Shown here: piece by piece, positions 1-11,009 of the stretch
How positions within the stretch are numbered: the first letter of the stretch is position 1
How the letters are laid out: each line of letters starts with the position of its first letter
DNA from: Diphasiastrum complanatum
Lineage: Eukaryota; Streptophyta; Lycopodiopsida; Lycopodiales; Lycopodiaceae
Direction: 5' to 3'
Assembly (NCBI GenBank): GCA_029204225.1
Contig: MU832249.1
Coordinates: forward strand, 1 to 64,000
DNA: 64,000 bases
Position numbers and translations under genes: made by a program
The notes under the pieces: generated by a model
Database searches by the model: none
What the model was told of the DNA's origin: nothing
What the model saw: the letters and a program-made list of their open reading frames with translations, nothing else

Positions 1-700
1 CAAAAGTCCAAAGCAAAGCAAAAGTCAATCCCTTTGAACAAGAGAAAGCCGATGCAGTACAACATCATATGTCGGAGCACTTTAGGAGCTATACTTTAGA
101 TGATGTAGTCATTATGCTACCTAAAGTTCACTGAGCACCTAAGGAAGAAGTTTCAGAAATGCGAGAAGTGTATGATGGACCAATTAGGATGCAACCAATG
201 AATCTAGCTGAACCATGTGAATATGAGACGATAGTCCAAGTTTGAGCACAACTTTCAATAGATTAATATGATGCTTTAAGAAAGTTGTTGGTCAAGTATC
301 ATGATTGTTTTGCTTGGTATTACAAAGTTTTAAAGGGTATTCCTACCTCAATGGTCGAGCACACTATTCCATCGGTACCAGATGCAGTTTTCAAAGGTCG
401 TTAGATTTTATCGTGTAATCCCAACTTTACAGAGCTGATCCATAAAGAGTTATAGAGGTTATTGGATGCTGGTTTTCATTTATGGATTGAGCATACCGGA
501 TGGGTTTCACGAATCATCATCGGACCAAAGAAGAATGGCAAGATGTGAATTTGTGTGAACTTGAAGGCTTTGAACAAAGATATCCGAAAAATCATTTTCC
601 ATTACCTTTCAGGATCACCTTGCCTAGTCCAAAGTTTTAACATTTCTATTCAAATCGAATCGAGACAAAATTCGCGTAGCTAGTTGTGGAGGCCTTTTAG
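1..700 (+). pseudogene. decayed Ty3/gypsy reverse transcriptase fragment
   Basis: Conceptual translation of about 241-605 gives the N-terminal part of a Ty3/gypsy reverse transcriptase. A DCFAWYYKVLKGIP stretch is followed by VEHTIPSVPDA, then LLDAGF, GWVSRIIIGPKKNGKM and VNLKALNK. These match the family pattern in which a DCFAW-type linker precedes the first RT fingers motif (PKKNGK followed by VD.R.LN). Several stop codons and frame changes interrupt it, including a TGA directly after the GKM, so it cannot be translated. The left edge is cut by the window. No LTR or primer site was seen, and the sequence stops resembling an RT after about 610. It is a different lineage from the other gypsy copies here, judged by the longer FAW linker. 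Confidence 0.7.
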
Positions 701-2530
701 AAATTGCTAGCGAACTTTGGAGAAAAACCCACTTGACCACCAAGCGATGTTGGACATTATAAACAATCTGAAGGCTTATTGCATGAGAGAGGGCGTAGAG
801 AAGTCAAAGCTGGTGGCATATATTGCCAACTTGGTGATATTGGATTTTCCTACAGGCTTTGTCCTAGACGGTTTTTTTTTTGGAGTTATTCTTGATTGAA
901 ACAAACTCGATGAGGGTTTATGTGATTTCGGACTCCAGCTTGCAGCTAGCTAGGTGGATGAGAACGGGTGGATATTGTGTGTGGTTTTGCCTTGCAAAAA
1001 ACCACTAGCATAGTGTTCAGGTCGTTGAGGTGGTTTGTCAATCAAAAGACAAATGATTATTAGCACCGAACGATACGATGTGTCGTTGGATCGAAATAAA
1101 AGTGCGCATTACTATATCTAAATGCCTTGTTATGCTTGGTTGTTCATGTTCTGCAAATTTCTAATGGATTGATTGAGCACAAATTTGTGCATGTATGCAT
1201 TATGTTGCCTAGAATGTTATCCTTCTATAAGAGAGAGGCAATGGACACATCGTCAATTTTACATTGTATGTTTACCTAAGCGACATGTGAATCCACCATT
1301 TTCTTTTGTCCAAAAAGGCCTATTGGAACCCTAAACCCTTTAGTGGAGGGTTGGAAAAAGTGCCCTTTTTTTATTATTTTCTTCATAGGACTATTTAGTC
1401 CTAAGTAGGAGGTGGTGGTGATCCATTCTTGGGTGATGGGACAAACGTTGATCCATTCTTGGGCGTGCTGCGACAATGTTATTTGCCTTGTAGGACAAGA
1501 GGCTAGACAACATGATTAGAATGGACCGAGACAAGAAACTACTAGAGAATGCAGCGCAATGTTACGGTAAGCCAAACTACAAAGTCTAAGTTTCTTAGTG
1601 TGTTAGATCAATATTGTTTTGGCTAATTTTGTAAATGCTTTTGTTATATTGTGTAGGTACTCAATCCAGGCAAGTGGTATCCTTGTCTTAATTTGGTATT
1701 TTTTTGTGATGTGCACATATTTTTGGTGTTTGATTCCAATGGCACGCACAAATTAATTTTAATATCATTGAAGTGGTTTGCCTTGTTATGCAGAGGTAGT
1801 AGCACATGCGCAAGCAAACATGCCGAATGACATTGTCTCTATATCTGCACCATGCAATATGATGTGTCATTGCTTGTTCGTGGATGACGAGTGCAATGAA
1901 AGTTTATAGCGACCACAAGGAACAACATGTATTTGCATTATTAGTCACTCACCTTTTTGGCTACGATTTTTATTTTGTTTCATCACATGTTCATCCATCA
2001 GTCCATCATAGGTTACCATGAATTAATAAATGATCTTTATTTTTAATGTTATACATTATTGTTTCTTAGATATGTTATTGTTCGCACAAAACTCGCATAA
2101 TGTTTACTCGCAAGTTAGTAGCACCCGCTGTAGCACAAGAATTGGAAGTACTTGCTATTCTCTATAAAGAAGAATGAAAGGTGTCGCACTATGCCTAAAA
2201 TAATATACACATAGTGTACATGTTTGCACTTTAAGATAGAAAGAAATTACAAATAGCTCAAAAAATATAATCATCTCAAAATTCAAACTGATCATAAGAC
2301 AATAAAAAGTTGAAGAAAAGCATCTTTGTATTGTTGCAACTTACTACATGGAAAGATTTCTTCCATTAGCCAATGCCACAGTCACTTGTACAAGCCAATG
2401 ATGATGAATAGCAATTCCGTCCACTAGCTTTATCTTAGGTAGAGATGGCACTATTCATCATCATTGTCCAACTTTAATGCTAGTGAGAGATTACACATGG
2501 CAAAAGTTAAACAAAGTAAAAACTCGTGCA

Positions 2531-2762
2531 TAATCAAGATTTAAGAATATAGCAAAAGGATGAGTGTAAGTTGTCTTATTCATAACACACTAAGGTTGTT
2601 ATCTCAAAATAGCTTGCCAAAAATGGTCCCATCATTCTAGTCATTCTAATCAAGATTTAAGAATATAGCAAAAAGGATGAGTGTGAGTTGTCTTATTCAT
2701 AACACACTAAGGTTGTTATCTCAAAATAGCTTGCCAAAAATGGTTCCGTCATTCTAGTCTAG
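2531..2762. repeat. tandem duplication, 116-bp unit, two copies
   Basis: A unit starting TAATCAAGATTTAAGAATAT occurs at 2,531 and again at 2,647. The two copies are nearly identical over the whole unit, differing by an extra A and a few substitutions. No coding potential. Confidence 0.9.
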
Positions 2763-3837
2763 TCCAAAATATGACTTCTTTAAGAAGTATACGCATCACT
2801 GTACCACTAGGATGAACTTCTTGGCGCGTTGGCAAATTTGCAATGTATTTGAGCACTTGGATACTTTCGTCACCAACTACCTGCAACTTCAAAGACTAGG
2901 ATAAGTGATCTATCACCCAAAGATTTCAATTCACCATAAAAGAGGGCTTCAAATAAGCACATCTCACGTGTATGAAACCCACCTTGCCCCAAACCGAAAA
3001 ACTTCCATCCCACTCTGGATGGTCCTCCAGATTAAAGAAGAACTCGCTTGTACCCTATTAAGATACCAATTTGACAACACCACAATTAAGACTGTCAACT
3101 TTATAGACAAGCTCAAAATAAAAAGCTTGAACATACTTCTTTAAGAATAACTGATACGAGGCACAAAACGTTGAATGTAAAAGTAACATGTTAGCTAGGA
3201 CCAAATCAAGCAAATGACACTAATGAAGATCAAATAAAAACCTCATACAACCAAACACAAGGTTCACAACATGAAGAATAAAATTAGTCCCTAGACCACT
3301 GACCTTCATTTCCTATCACTAAGCTTGAAAAAGTAAGCCCAGAAAAGGTAGTGTTGCTAGTGTTGTGAAAAATAAAAAAGGATTCTCAAAGTTATAAACT
3401 TTGATGATATTTGTCTCTAAAGCGCCCAACTAATAATTCACTCCCCACTCGTCCATCCTAAGATACAAAAGCCAAAAGAGCCATAAATGGAGGTCAATGG
3501 CTACGATAACTTGGATGCCCTAAGTGTCACTCATGCGGTACGTGGTATAGCTAGCTCATTCTGCGTATTTTTCCCTTTGTGCAAGAGGCAATGATAATGG
3601 CACATGTTTTATTGATAATTTTTCAAGTCCTAGTCCAAATTTAAGTATGAAAATGCTCAAAGAAATTGTTGGTTTTATAAAGAACTATTTCTTGATAGAG
3701 TGCTCAAGCAACTAACTAGATTAGAGCAACTACTAAATACAACTAGAAGACACACGTTCCAAGTTACCATATCAACCTAGACAACAACAAAAAAGGATCT
3801 GCAAAAAGAAATGATGAACAACAATGAGAAATGGGAT

Positions 3838-4612
3838 ATGATATATCAATGTTATGTCTAAAATAATACCCGACAAAGGAGATATGCAATCTTCAACCCT
3901 ACGGAGTCCAACCACAAATTTTTAGACGATCAACTCCATAAGACGTCCCTACTCACTTCATCAGTGCCCTAGAGTAGGTGCAGGTCACATGCACAAACAT
4001 ATCTCCACATTAGCTTTCATGCTTTTGTACAACAACTATCGTACTACGTTTCTATCACTTCTCGGAGGTCAAGATTAGACTCAGTCATGACGAAGGCTAG
4101 TTCTAAAGAGAAAAGCCAATCAATGAAGTCCCTAGTGCCCCATGGAAAAAATAAGGGATATTTACATTTCATCACATCAACTTGCTCAAAACGTAACTAG
4201 AAAGCATAGCTAGTGGGAAAAAAGCACTACGAATTAGCACAAACCAGCCTGTCGTAACTTGAATGGCGATCTCAAATCATAACTACATATTTGTTAATAA
4301 GATATAAAGCTTTATCAATGTTATGTCTAGGATAATACCCTGATGAATCAAGGCATATGCAAGGGGAGGGGACATGCAATCCTCAACCCTATGAAGTCCA
4401 ACCACAAAGTCTTAAACAATCAACTTCATCATACATAACATGGACTAGATGCTATGGCATCCTTACTCACATTGTCAACACCCTAAAGTAGGTGCGAGTC
4501 ACACGCACAACCATATGCCCACACAAATTTGTGCATGCCAACATTGTACAAAGGCAAATGTACTCAATTTCTATTACTTCTCCAAAGTGAAGGATAGATT
4601 CAATCTTGAGAA
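3838..4612. repeat. diverged tandem duplication, about 475-bp spacing
   Basis: A segment beginning near 3,838 with ATATCAATGTTATGTCTA recurs near 4,313. Both copies run through GAGTCCAACCACAA-like and AGTAGGTGC-like motifs in the same order and end in a TTTCTAT.ACTTCTC motif. A third partial copy lies near 45,237-45,330, so this is a dispersed repeat of unknown class that was duplicated locally. Confidence 0.7.
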
Positions 4613-4868
4613 ATGATATATGAGCTTATGTATGTGATAACTAGATCAAGCCAAGAAAAATAAGTCGATATTGCAATTGAATAGCCAATGTTGTAGTTTT
4701 AATTTCAGCTTGCAGTAGATTATATTTGTAATTTACATAAGGAACAAGAAATTCAATGAATCCTTATAACATTTGAATTAAGAATACCCATTTTAACTAT
4801 GTATGTACATGCCATCTCAAATTATTATGAAGTATTAGTTTCATTTAGGGGCCTCATAAGTCAATTGT

Positions 4869-4889
4869 AGAGAGAGAGAGAGAGAGAGA
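4869..4889. repeat. (AG)n microsatellite
   Basis: About ten uninterrupted AG dinucleotides in intergenic DNA. Confidence 0.9.
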
Positions 4890-5095
4890 AGCAAAATAGG
4901 CCAATGCTTGGAGCATTGTATTAGGAGAAGCAAAGACTTTCTGCACGACTAGGGTTGTCAAAACAAACTTTTGGCATGAGACAGAGCAATTGTCACTATG
5001 CTTCATTCAATGTATATGATCATGCATGTAGTATCATGACAAATATACCATGGGCTCATATACAAGCTCATGGATTGTATCAACAGGTATGCTAC

Positions 5096-5453
5096 TGTAA
5101 TAGTTCCTAACACCACAGTAGGGCAAACACTAACTGATCCACCCAACCTTGCCTACTCCCTGATATAGAGTAAGCCCCTCCTAGCCCAGTGTGAGGACTG
5201 GTAGCATGCTACTGCCAAGTGTCGGCCACGTGGCACTGATGTGGCCGACTGCACGTCGGGACCCAACTGGAGGCCCTATCCTGCTGACAAGGTCCCTAGG
5301 CTGTGTTAGGCCCGCCATGGCTATGGACCGTGCTGGGGCACACTACTCACATTGTCTTGCCCTGTTGGTCATGTACGCTGGACACGACCCTGACTGTGGT
5401 ATCTGACCTATCTGTGTTCTCTAGGGTTCGGCACTGGTTACGAGCTCGTAACA
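5096..5453 (-). repeat. 3' LTR of element A
   Basis: 358 bp, beginning TGTTACGAGC and ending ATTACA on the minus strand, with TG...CA ends. It is the downstream LTR in the element's own direction and directly follows the polypurine tract. Open frames on its plus strand (near 5,191 and 5,303) recur in the other LTR and are non-coding. Confidence 0.95.
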
Positions 5454-5466
5454 CTCCCTCCCCCTT
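5454..5466 (-). promoter_or_regulatory. polypurine tract of element A
   Basis: The minus strand reads AAGGGGGAGGGAG immediately before the 3' LTR. Position and composition fit the primer site for plus-strand DNA synthesis. Confidence 0.85.
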
Positions 5467-5845
5467 AAGAACCGTCTTGGTCCTCTAAGATAAAGTCTGG
5501 AAAAATTTTGCGAAGGACGCTGCCTCTTTCCCAAGTGGCATTCTCAACAGGCTGATCATTCCACTTAACCAGATATTCTCGGTATAGAGTATGACGAGTC
5601 TGCGTCTCTCTACTATCAAGAATCTCCTCTGGTTCATGTGGAGGTTGTTGAGGATCCAATGGGAGAACTAGAACACTGTCCCCTACCAGATTGTCTGATC
5701 TGGCTAAGGCTTTTCGTAACTGACTTACATGAAAGACTGGAAAAACCTTACTGCTGTGTGGGAGTTCTAGTTCATAGGTGACCTCGCCTAGTCTCCTACT
5801 GATGGTAAAGGGACCACAATACCTTGGAGACAACTTAGCACACAC
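5465..5845 (-). pseudogene. element A integrase tail with GPF module and chromodomain
   Basis: The 126-residue frame starts with the GPY/F-type module (CGPFTISRRLGEVTYELELP), followed by a VFHVSQLRKAL motif. A chromodomain lies near residues 72-110 (EEILDSRE, then REYLVKWNDQ and ATWE). Chromodomains of this class are thought to steer integration toward modified chromatin. A TAA codon at 5,846-5,848 separates this part from the rest of the integrase; both sides are in the same frame, so this is a single nonsense change and not an indel. The frame ends 12 bp short of the LTR, overlapping the polypurine tract. Confidence 0.9.
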
Positions 5846-5848
5846 TCC

Positions 5849-7122
5849 TTATTTGAGGGTTTTAGAGTCAACTGGGACTCTCAAGTAGACTTTCTCACCA
5901 GTGGAGAACTGCACATCCCGTCTGTGTGGATCTGCATAATGCCTGGCTCGATCCTGGGACTGTCTAATGCTACGCTTAGCATGTTCTATCATCTGGTTTA
6001 GGTCTTCTAAAAAGTTTCTGGCTGCTTCAACTTTTTCTTGTTTAAACCCTACAGCTGTGGGTGAGCGTGGCTGAAAACCGTACATCAGCATAAATGGGCT
6101 GTATCCCGTAGCTGAATGTTTGGTACTGTTGTAAGCAAACTCTAATATCGAGAGATACTCCTCCCAATTAGTCTGCTTCTTGCTGACATATGCACGAAGC
6201 ATATCCTCCAGCACTTGGATTACCCTTTCTGTTTGACCGTCCGTCTGTGGATGGTCGGTGGTACTCATATTAAGTTTAGTATGGAGATGATGGAATACTA
6301 CCCTCCAAAAATTTCCAGTAAACTTACTGTCCCGGTCGCTGACTATGCCGGAAGGTAGACCGTACAATTTAAATAGCCCGTCTACAAACAACCTTGCTAA
6401 CTCTGAAGCTCTAACGGTTGTTTTGGTCGGAATAAAATGAACCATTTTGGTCAAACGGTCAACTGTGACCCATATAGCGTCATTACCCTTTTGGGTTTTA
6501 GGCAGGCCTACTATAAAATCCATGGAGATACTCTCCCATTTACCAGCTGGTATTTCTAAGGGATGCAACAACCCTCCTGCCTTTAAACGCTCTGCTTTAT
6601 TTACTTGACATTTCTGGCAACTGGTTACATACTGATGGACGTCCTTTTTCATACTGGGCCAAAAAAATTGCCTACGAAGAAGCTCATAGGTCTTGTGTAT
6701 GCCTGGGTGTCCCGCGCTAGGATTGTCATGACATTCATATAGGACCTGCTGCCTATAATCCTCTGAATTGGGGACACATACTCTATCTCTATAGAGCAAG
6801 TACTCATCCTGAATAAAATACTGTTTCCATTTGAATCCTTGAGTCAACTGACCCTCAACCACTGGGGTTTGCTTGGGTAATACAGGCTCAGAATCCTCAA
6901 CGTCATCTGACGACGTATACTCGGACTCATCATCATCCTCAACGGAAGCTGCCGTATTCTTGGATGAACTAGAACCAGCCCCGGGAACTGGTTCAAGAGT
7001 CTGTAACTGTCCGTTCTGGACTGAGTTCCAGATAATAGAGAAGAATGCATCATGCTGGCATTTCCCTCTCAAGGACTCGAGTAACTCATTACGAATCTGA
7101 GTAAAACTCAGCTCGTTTATCA
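5849..7122 (-). pseudogene. element A integrase
   Basis: Ty3/gypsy integrase, which would join the cDNA to host DNA. The zinc-binding HHCC module is intact (H.CHDN, GHPG, C..CQVNK). The catalytic core has its first Asp in SISMDFIVGLP, its second in VSDRDSKF and its Glu in DGQTERVIQVLEDML. The following GFQPRSP and KVYLRVP stretches lead into the GPF module beyond the TAA at 5,846. An unusual acidic and serine-rich insert (EDDDESEYTSSDDVEDSE) lies between RNase H and the HHCC module. The catalytic triad is complete, so loss of function comes from stops and frameshifts and not from active-site change. Confidence 0.93.
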
Positions 7123-7759
7123 TAGGCATTCTGCTAAGGGCATCTGCTACTGTATTGAATTTTCCACGCCTATATCTGATAGACATGTCAAACTCTTGCA
7201 TCAACTCTGCCCAACGAGCTTTCCGACCTCTAAGCTCAGGTTGATTGCAAAGGTATCTGAGACTCTCATGGTCTGTCAGGAGGGCACCATACAAATAATG
7301 CCTCCAAGTCTTAAGGGCATGGACTATAGAAAAGAGTTCCTTTTCATAGGCACTGTACCTAGTCTGAGCTGGCTCGAGTTTTTTACTCTCGAACGCAACT
7401 GGTCATCCACTCTGAGTTAGCACAGCACCTACTGCAAAGTCGCTAGCATCTGTTTCGACTACAAATGGCTGATTGGGGTCGACGACTTTTAAAACTGGTG
7501 CTGTAGCTAAGGCTGTTTTGAGAGCATCAAAGCTCTCCTGCTGTGCGGACTCCCAAATGAACTCCTTTCCCTTCCCCTTAGGAAGATTTGTCATAGGAAC
7601 TGCTATCTGAGCATATTCCTTGACAAATCGTCTGTAATATCCCGCCAGACCAAGAAAGATCTGAAGTTCCAAAATATTCTGAGGTCTCAGCCAACTGAGT
7701 ATGGCTTTAACCTTATTTGGGTCCATCTTAATCCCATCTGAAGAGATAATGTGACCCAA
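7123..7759 (-). pseudogene. element A RNase H
   Basis: Ty3/gypsy RNase H, which degrades the RNA strand during reverse transcription. The first catalytic Asp lies in [15 protein letters not shown], and DHESLRYL and VADALSRMP follow as usual. A TGA at 7,400-7,402 falls right after LTQSG and is a nonsense change, because the frame continues on both sides. The HYLYGALLTDHES junction is shorter than in the related copy at 36.2 kb ([16 protein letters not shown]), which suggests a small in-frame deletion. Confidence 0.88.
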
Positions 7760-8617
7760 ATATGCTACTTCTTCAACGAAGAATTCACACTTGGATTGTT
7801 TAGCATAAAGCTTATGTATGCTTTCTAAGCAATCGAAACACCTTTCTGAGGTGTTTTAGATGCTCCTTCCTCGTTTTGCTGTAAACGAGGATGTCATCTA
7901 AAAATACGACTACAAACTTACCCAAGTATGGTCTGAGGACACTGTTCATCAAGGTCATAAAGGTAGCTGGAGCATTTGTGAGCCCAAATGGCATCACCTT
8001 ATGACCGTGACGAGTCCTAAAAGCTGTTTTCGAAACATCTTCCGATTTTATACGGACTTGATGATATCCCGATCTAAGGTCTATTTTACTGAAAAACTTA
8101 GCCCCGTCGAGTTGATCAAACAACTCGTCTGCCCGAGGCATAGGGTATTTATTCTTAATTGTGACTTTATTGAGGGCTCTGTAATCTACGCAAAGACGCA
8201 TAGACCCCTCTTTCTTTTTCACCAATAGGACTGGTGAGGCCCATGGTGAACTACTGGTCTGAATTTGCCTTTCCCAAGATAGTCTGTTAACTGCCTAGTT
8301 ATTTCTTCATCCTCTGTTCGGCTGACCCGATACGGAGGTTTAGAAACAGGTGTTGTACCTGGTACTAGGTTTATTACATGATCTACCTCTCTGCTAGGTG
8401 GTAAACCATGTGGCAAATCTTCAGGAAAAACATCTTTAAATTTAGACAATAAAGTTTCTAATTTACTGATTTTCTGCAGAATAGAACTGGAAATAGAAAC
8501 TTCAGGAATAAACTGAAAGTCACATAAGAATACCTGATGGTCTTCGTCTCTGATTAGCTGACAGAGCTCTGAACTGCAGACCATAGGGTTGTTGGGAACA
8601 TCATGCTCCCCATGCAA
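7760..8617 (-). pseudogene. element A reverse transcriptase
   Basis: Ty3/gypsy reverse transcriptase. Visible motifs in order: FPEDLPHGLPPSREVDH linker, [24 protein letters not shown] with the catalytic Asp, [12 protein letters not shown], and the catalytic [12 protein letters not shown] (LDD). Then [12 protein letters not shown] and [12 protein letters not shown] lead to the connection domain. Two frame changes occur. Near 8,265 one base is missing just after the FRP motif. Near 7,820 a 4-base duplication (CATACAT) follows LLRKH. Together they restore the original frame, but the segment between them is read in another frame, so no full-length RT is possible. Confidence 0.92.
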
Positions 8618-8626
8618 CTGGATCTC

Positions 8627-9016
8627 TCAGCCTTTATGCTGAAAGCTGAGGGTGTTCTCCTGATAGTTTCTGTGGAGGGAAGGTCCTAAACTGTAGAGCC
8701 AATCTCTCCCGAGAACAATGTCTGTTCGATCCAGGTGCATTATCTGAAAGTTTATTTCATCTTGGTACCCCTGAACACCAAGATTTAACTTACTTACCAT
8801 AGTTTCCCATATTTTTTTATCTTCACCCTTAGCTAATGAAACTATGTACCTATGCTGACTAGGTACTTCTGGTAGTTTAAGCTTTTTAACCAGGGTGTGG
8901 TTGATGAAATTATGGGTTGCCCCATCATCAAGCATGACTCTTACTGACTGGTTACCAACTTTCCCATGCATACGTACTAGGTCATGCGGCCCAAAACTGA
9001 AGGGTCTCGCTAGCAT
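8627..9016 (-). pseudogene. element A aspartic protease
   Basis: Retroviral-type pepsin-like protease that would cleave the Gag-Pol polyprotein. The active-site motif appears as [10 protein letters not shown] (family D[ST]GA followed by FI). The flap/C-terminal part includes LGRDWLYSLGP. It is in the same frame as gag and as the start of RT. A TGA at 8,627-8,629 ends it, although the reading continues in frame as pol beyond. Confidence 0.88.
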
Positions 9017-9028
9017 TGCAGAGGTCAG

Positions 9029-10237
9029 CTAGCAACAGTGTTCATGATCTTCATGATACACTTTAATCTCGGAAGCTGCCGAGTCACTGGGGAAACATAC
9101 AGTCTGAACAAGATGAACTTGTTTTTTATCTTTCTTATCTTTTCTAGTGAAAGGCCCCTTGGGACACTGTCTGACTGTGTGTCCCTTGCCCATACACACA
9201 AAGCACAAACGTTCTTGTTTGGCTTTCTCAAAATCATCTGGTTTTAAGGGCTGTATGAGTGAAGGGCGTTTCTGAGGAGCTTCACTTTTAAATTTGTCTT
9301 CTTTCTTTCTTTTTAAAAGTTTCTTTTTAAATTGAAAGTCTTTTTGAGAAGGCTGCTCAGAAAGTGGCTGTTGTCTCGCCTTCTTCCTACCCACTGAATC
9401 ATCATAGATTTGAGCATATCTGAGAGCTTGCTCAAGGGTAGTAGGCGAGTTTCTCTGGACCTCTACTTTATATTCATCTTTGAGGCCACGGACAAATCCC
9501 CTGATTTTCTGATAGTCATCCATATTTTTAATCTTTAAAATTGCTTCTCGATACTGCGAGATATATTGGATGAGGGATTTATCCATTACTGTTCTTTCCC
9601 AGGCTTCCCAGGCTCTATCCAGTTCATTTTCTGGTAGAAATTCTCTTAGGAAAGCTTCTTCAAAAGCTTTCCATGACCGGGGAGTCTGCCCAGTCTCCTG
9701 GAGATTTAACCACCACTTATAGGCCATAGGCCCTAAGGAAAGACTGGCCTCAATTGCTTGCAAATGGTCAGGGGTCTGTTTCAGAGCATGAATGTTCTTC
9801 CATTTGCTGAGGAAGGTTTGTAGAATATCTGCATTTCTATCCTTCTCTTCCCCATTAAAAGTAGGAGGCTTTAAATCTTTAAAAACAGTGGGGTGAGACC
9901 GTAAAGTCTCACCCGAAACTGATGGAAGTGGAGAAGGGGATAACTGAGAAGTGGAGGGAAGGCTTCCTTTCGCGGAACTCAAAATCAAGTTTTTGAGTTC
10001 AGCGAACGAGTCGTCCACACTGGACTTGAAATTGGCTAATGCCAACTTCAGTTCATCCACTTCTGTTACCAATTGGAAGAACTGCTCCTTGGTAACCAGT
10101 TCGTCGAGTTCTTCGGCGAACTGTTCCTGTTCTTCTACTTCCATGGGTTCCTTCCCTTTTCTGTAAGCCAAGGCTTCTGTTTCAAGTTCGTCGAAGCCTC
10201 TCTCCGGGGGTTGATCAGGTCCTTGAGGAGTGGTCAT
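9029..10237 (-). CDS. gag: element A Gag (capsid and nucleocapsid), intact 402 aa
   Basis: Structural protein that packages the element RNA. The start codon at 10,237 follows about 750 bp of leader after the primer site. Residues about 45-85 are acidic and predicted coiled-coil (EEQEQFAEELDELVTKEQFFQL...). Residues about 125-290 form the retrotransposon Gag capsid domain (PPTFNGEEKDRNA, then WWLNLQE, FLREFLPENE, YISQYREAI and YAQIYDD). A basic stretch follows. The zinc knuckle at residues 345-358 reads [14 protein letters not shown] (C-x2-C-x4-H-x4-C). It ends EHCC at a TAG. Pol resumes in the same frame after this TAG, so suppression of the stop could make Gag-Pol (see findings). It is the only long intact frame of the element. 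Confidence 0.88.
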   Translation of the reverse strand: MTTPQGPDQPPERGFDELETEALAYRKGKEPMEVEEQEQFAEELDELVTKEQFFQLVTEVDELKLALANFKSSVDDSFAELKNLILSSAKGSLPSTSQLSPSPLPSVSGETLRSHPTVFKDLKPPTFNGEEKDRNADILQTFLSKWKNIHALKQTPDHLQAIEASLSLGPMAYKWWLNLQETGQTPRSWKAFEEAFLREFLPENELDRAWEAWERTVMDKSLIQYISQYREAILKIKNMDDYQKIRGFVRGLKDEYKVEVQRNSPTTLEQALRYAQIYDDSVGRKKARQQPLSEQPSQKDFQFKKKLLKRKKEDKFKSEAPQKRPSLIQPLKPDDFEKAKQERLCFVCMGKGHTVRQCPKGPFTRKDKKDKKQVHLVQTVCFPSDSAASEIKVYHEDHEHCC

Positions 10238-10992
10238 CTTCGGAACTGAAAGAGAGCTACCTTAACTTCTGAAGGAAAAAAAAGTCTAAAAGACTAATTT
10301 ACAACTGTACAAGGGAAAGGAAACTTAGCTCTTTCTGAGAACTGTACTTCCATAGAGAAAATACAGAAAAGCCCTTCTCAGCTTCTTTCTCAATCTGATT
10401 TGAGGTTGGAAAATGTGCAACAAGATCTGAAACTTTTGCTATCCCCCCTCGCTGGTCTGACAGCATCTCAATTTGTCCACAAAATGGCAAATCTGAAGTC
10501 CAAAAACCCTTACGAATTCTGAAATTTCAGAAGTCTCCTACTCGCTGATCTGGTAGGAATCCTCTTGCTCCAAATCTCTGACGTTGGGGCCCAAAAACTT
10601 GTCCAAAAACCAGATTTTCAGAAGCGCTGACAGCGCTGGCCCTGCTCCTCTTTTTTGGCTTCAAACTTGCTGAGAACCAGTAACTTTTTCCCTCGAAATC
10701 AGATGCAGGTCTCTGACTGTACAGCGATGGAGGTGCTGGCTTCTTCCTACTCTAATTTCGTTGGGAAAACTATAGAGAATCCTCTGAACTCAGTGAGAAA
10801 CAGCTGTTTTTCCAGCGAGTTACCTACACTTGGAATCTGACTCCTTGCTACTGTGATTTCTCAGTGAAAATCAGAAGTTTGAAGGCTGCTCCTACAGCGA
10901 TCCTCCCCCTCTATTCCTCTCTGAGAATCTGAGAAACACTTCCTATCTTCTGATAGCTTTCTCTACTGCTGCTCCTAACTCCCTAGGATGGA
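10238..10992 (-). other. untranslated leader of element A
   Basis: About 755 bp between the primer site and the gag start, with no long frame. It is typical leader space for packaging signals; no specific motif was recognised. Confidence 0.6.
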
Positions 10993-11008
10993 GATGGCTC
11001 TGATACCA
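10993..11008 (-). promoter_or_regulatory. primer binding site of element A (initiator Met-tRNA)
   Basis: The minus strand reads TGGTATCAGAGCCATC one base inside the 5' LTR. TGGTATCAGAGC is complementary to the 3' end of plant initiator methionine tRNA and primes minus-strand cDNA. Confidence 0.93.
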
Positions 11009-11009
11009 G

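Larger units (their letters stand above)
701..5090. other. intergenic, AT-rich, no gene recognised
   Basis: No reading frame here resembles a known protein and none shows convincing splice structure. The stretch contains two tandem duplications (listed separately), a short GA microsatellite near 4,870 and AT-rich sequence. Short open frames near 717, 1,276, 1,688 and 2,905 are below 80 codons and look like chance. Confidence 0.6.

Noticed and set aside
5191-5488. Plus-strand frames of 61-71 codons
   Set aside because: They lie in an LTR and recur at 11,105-11,456 in the other LTR; non-coding.
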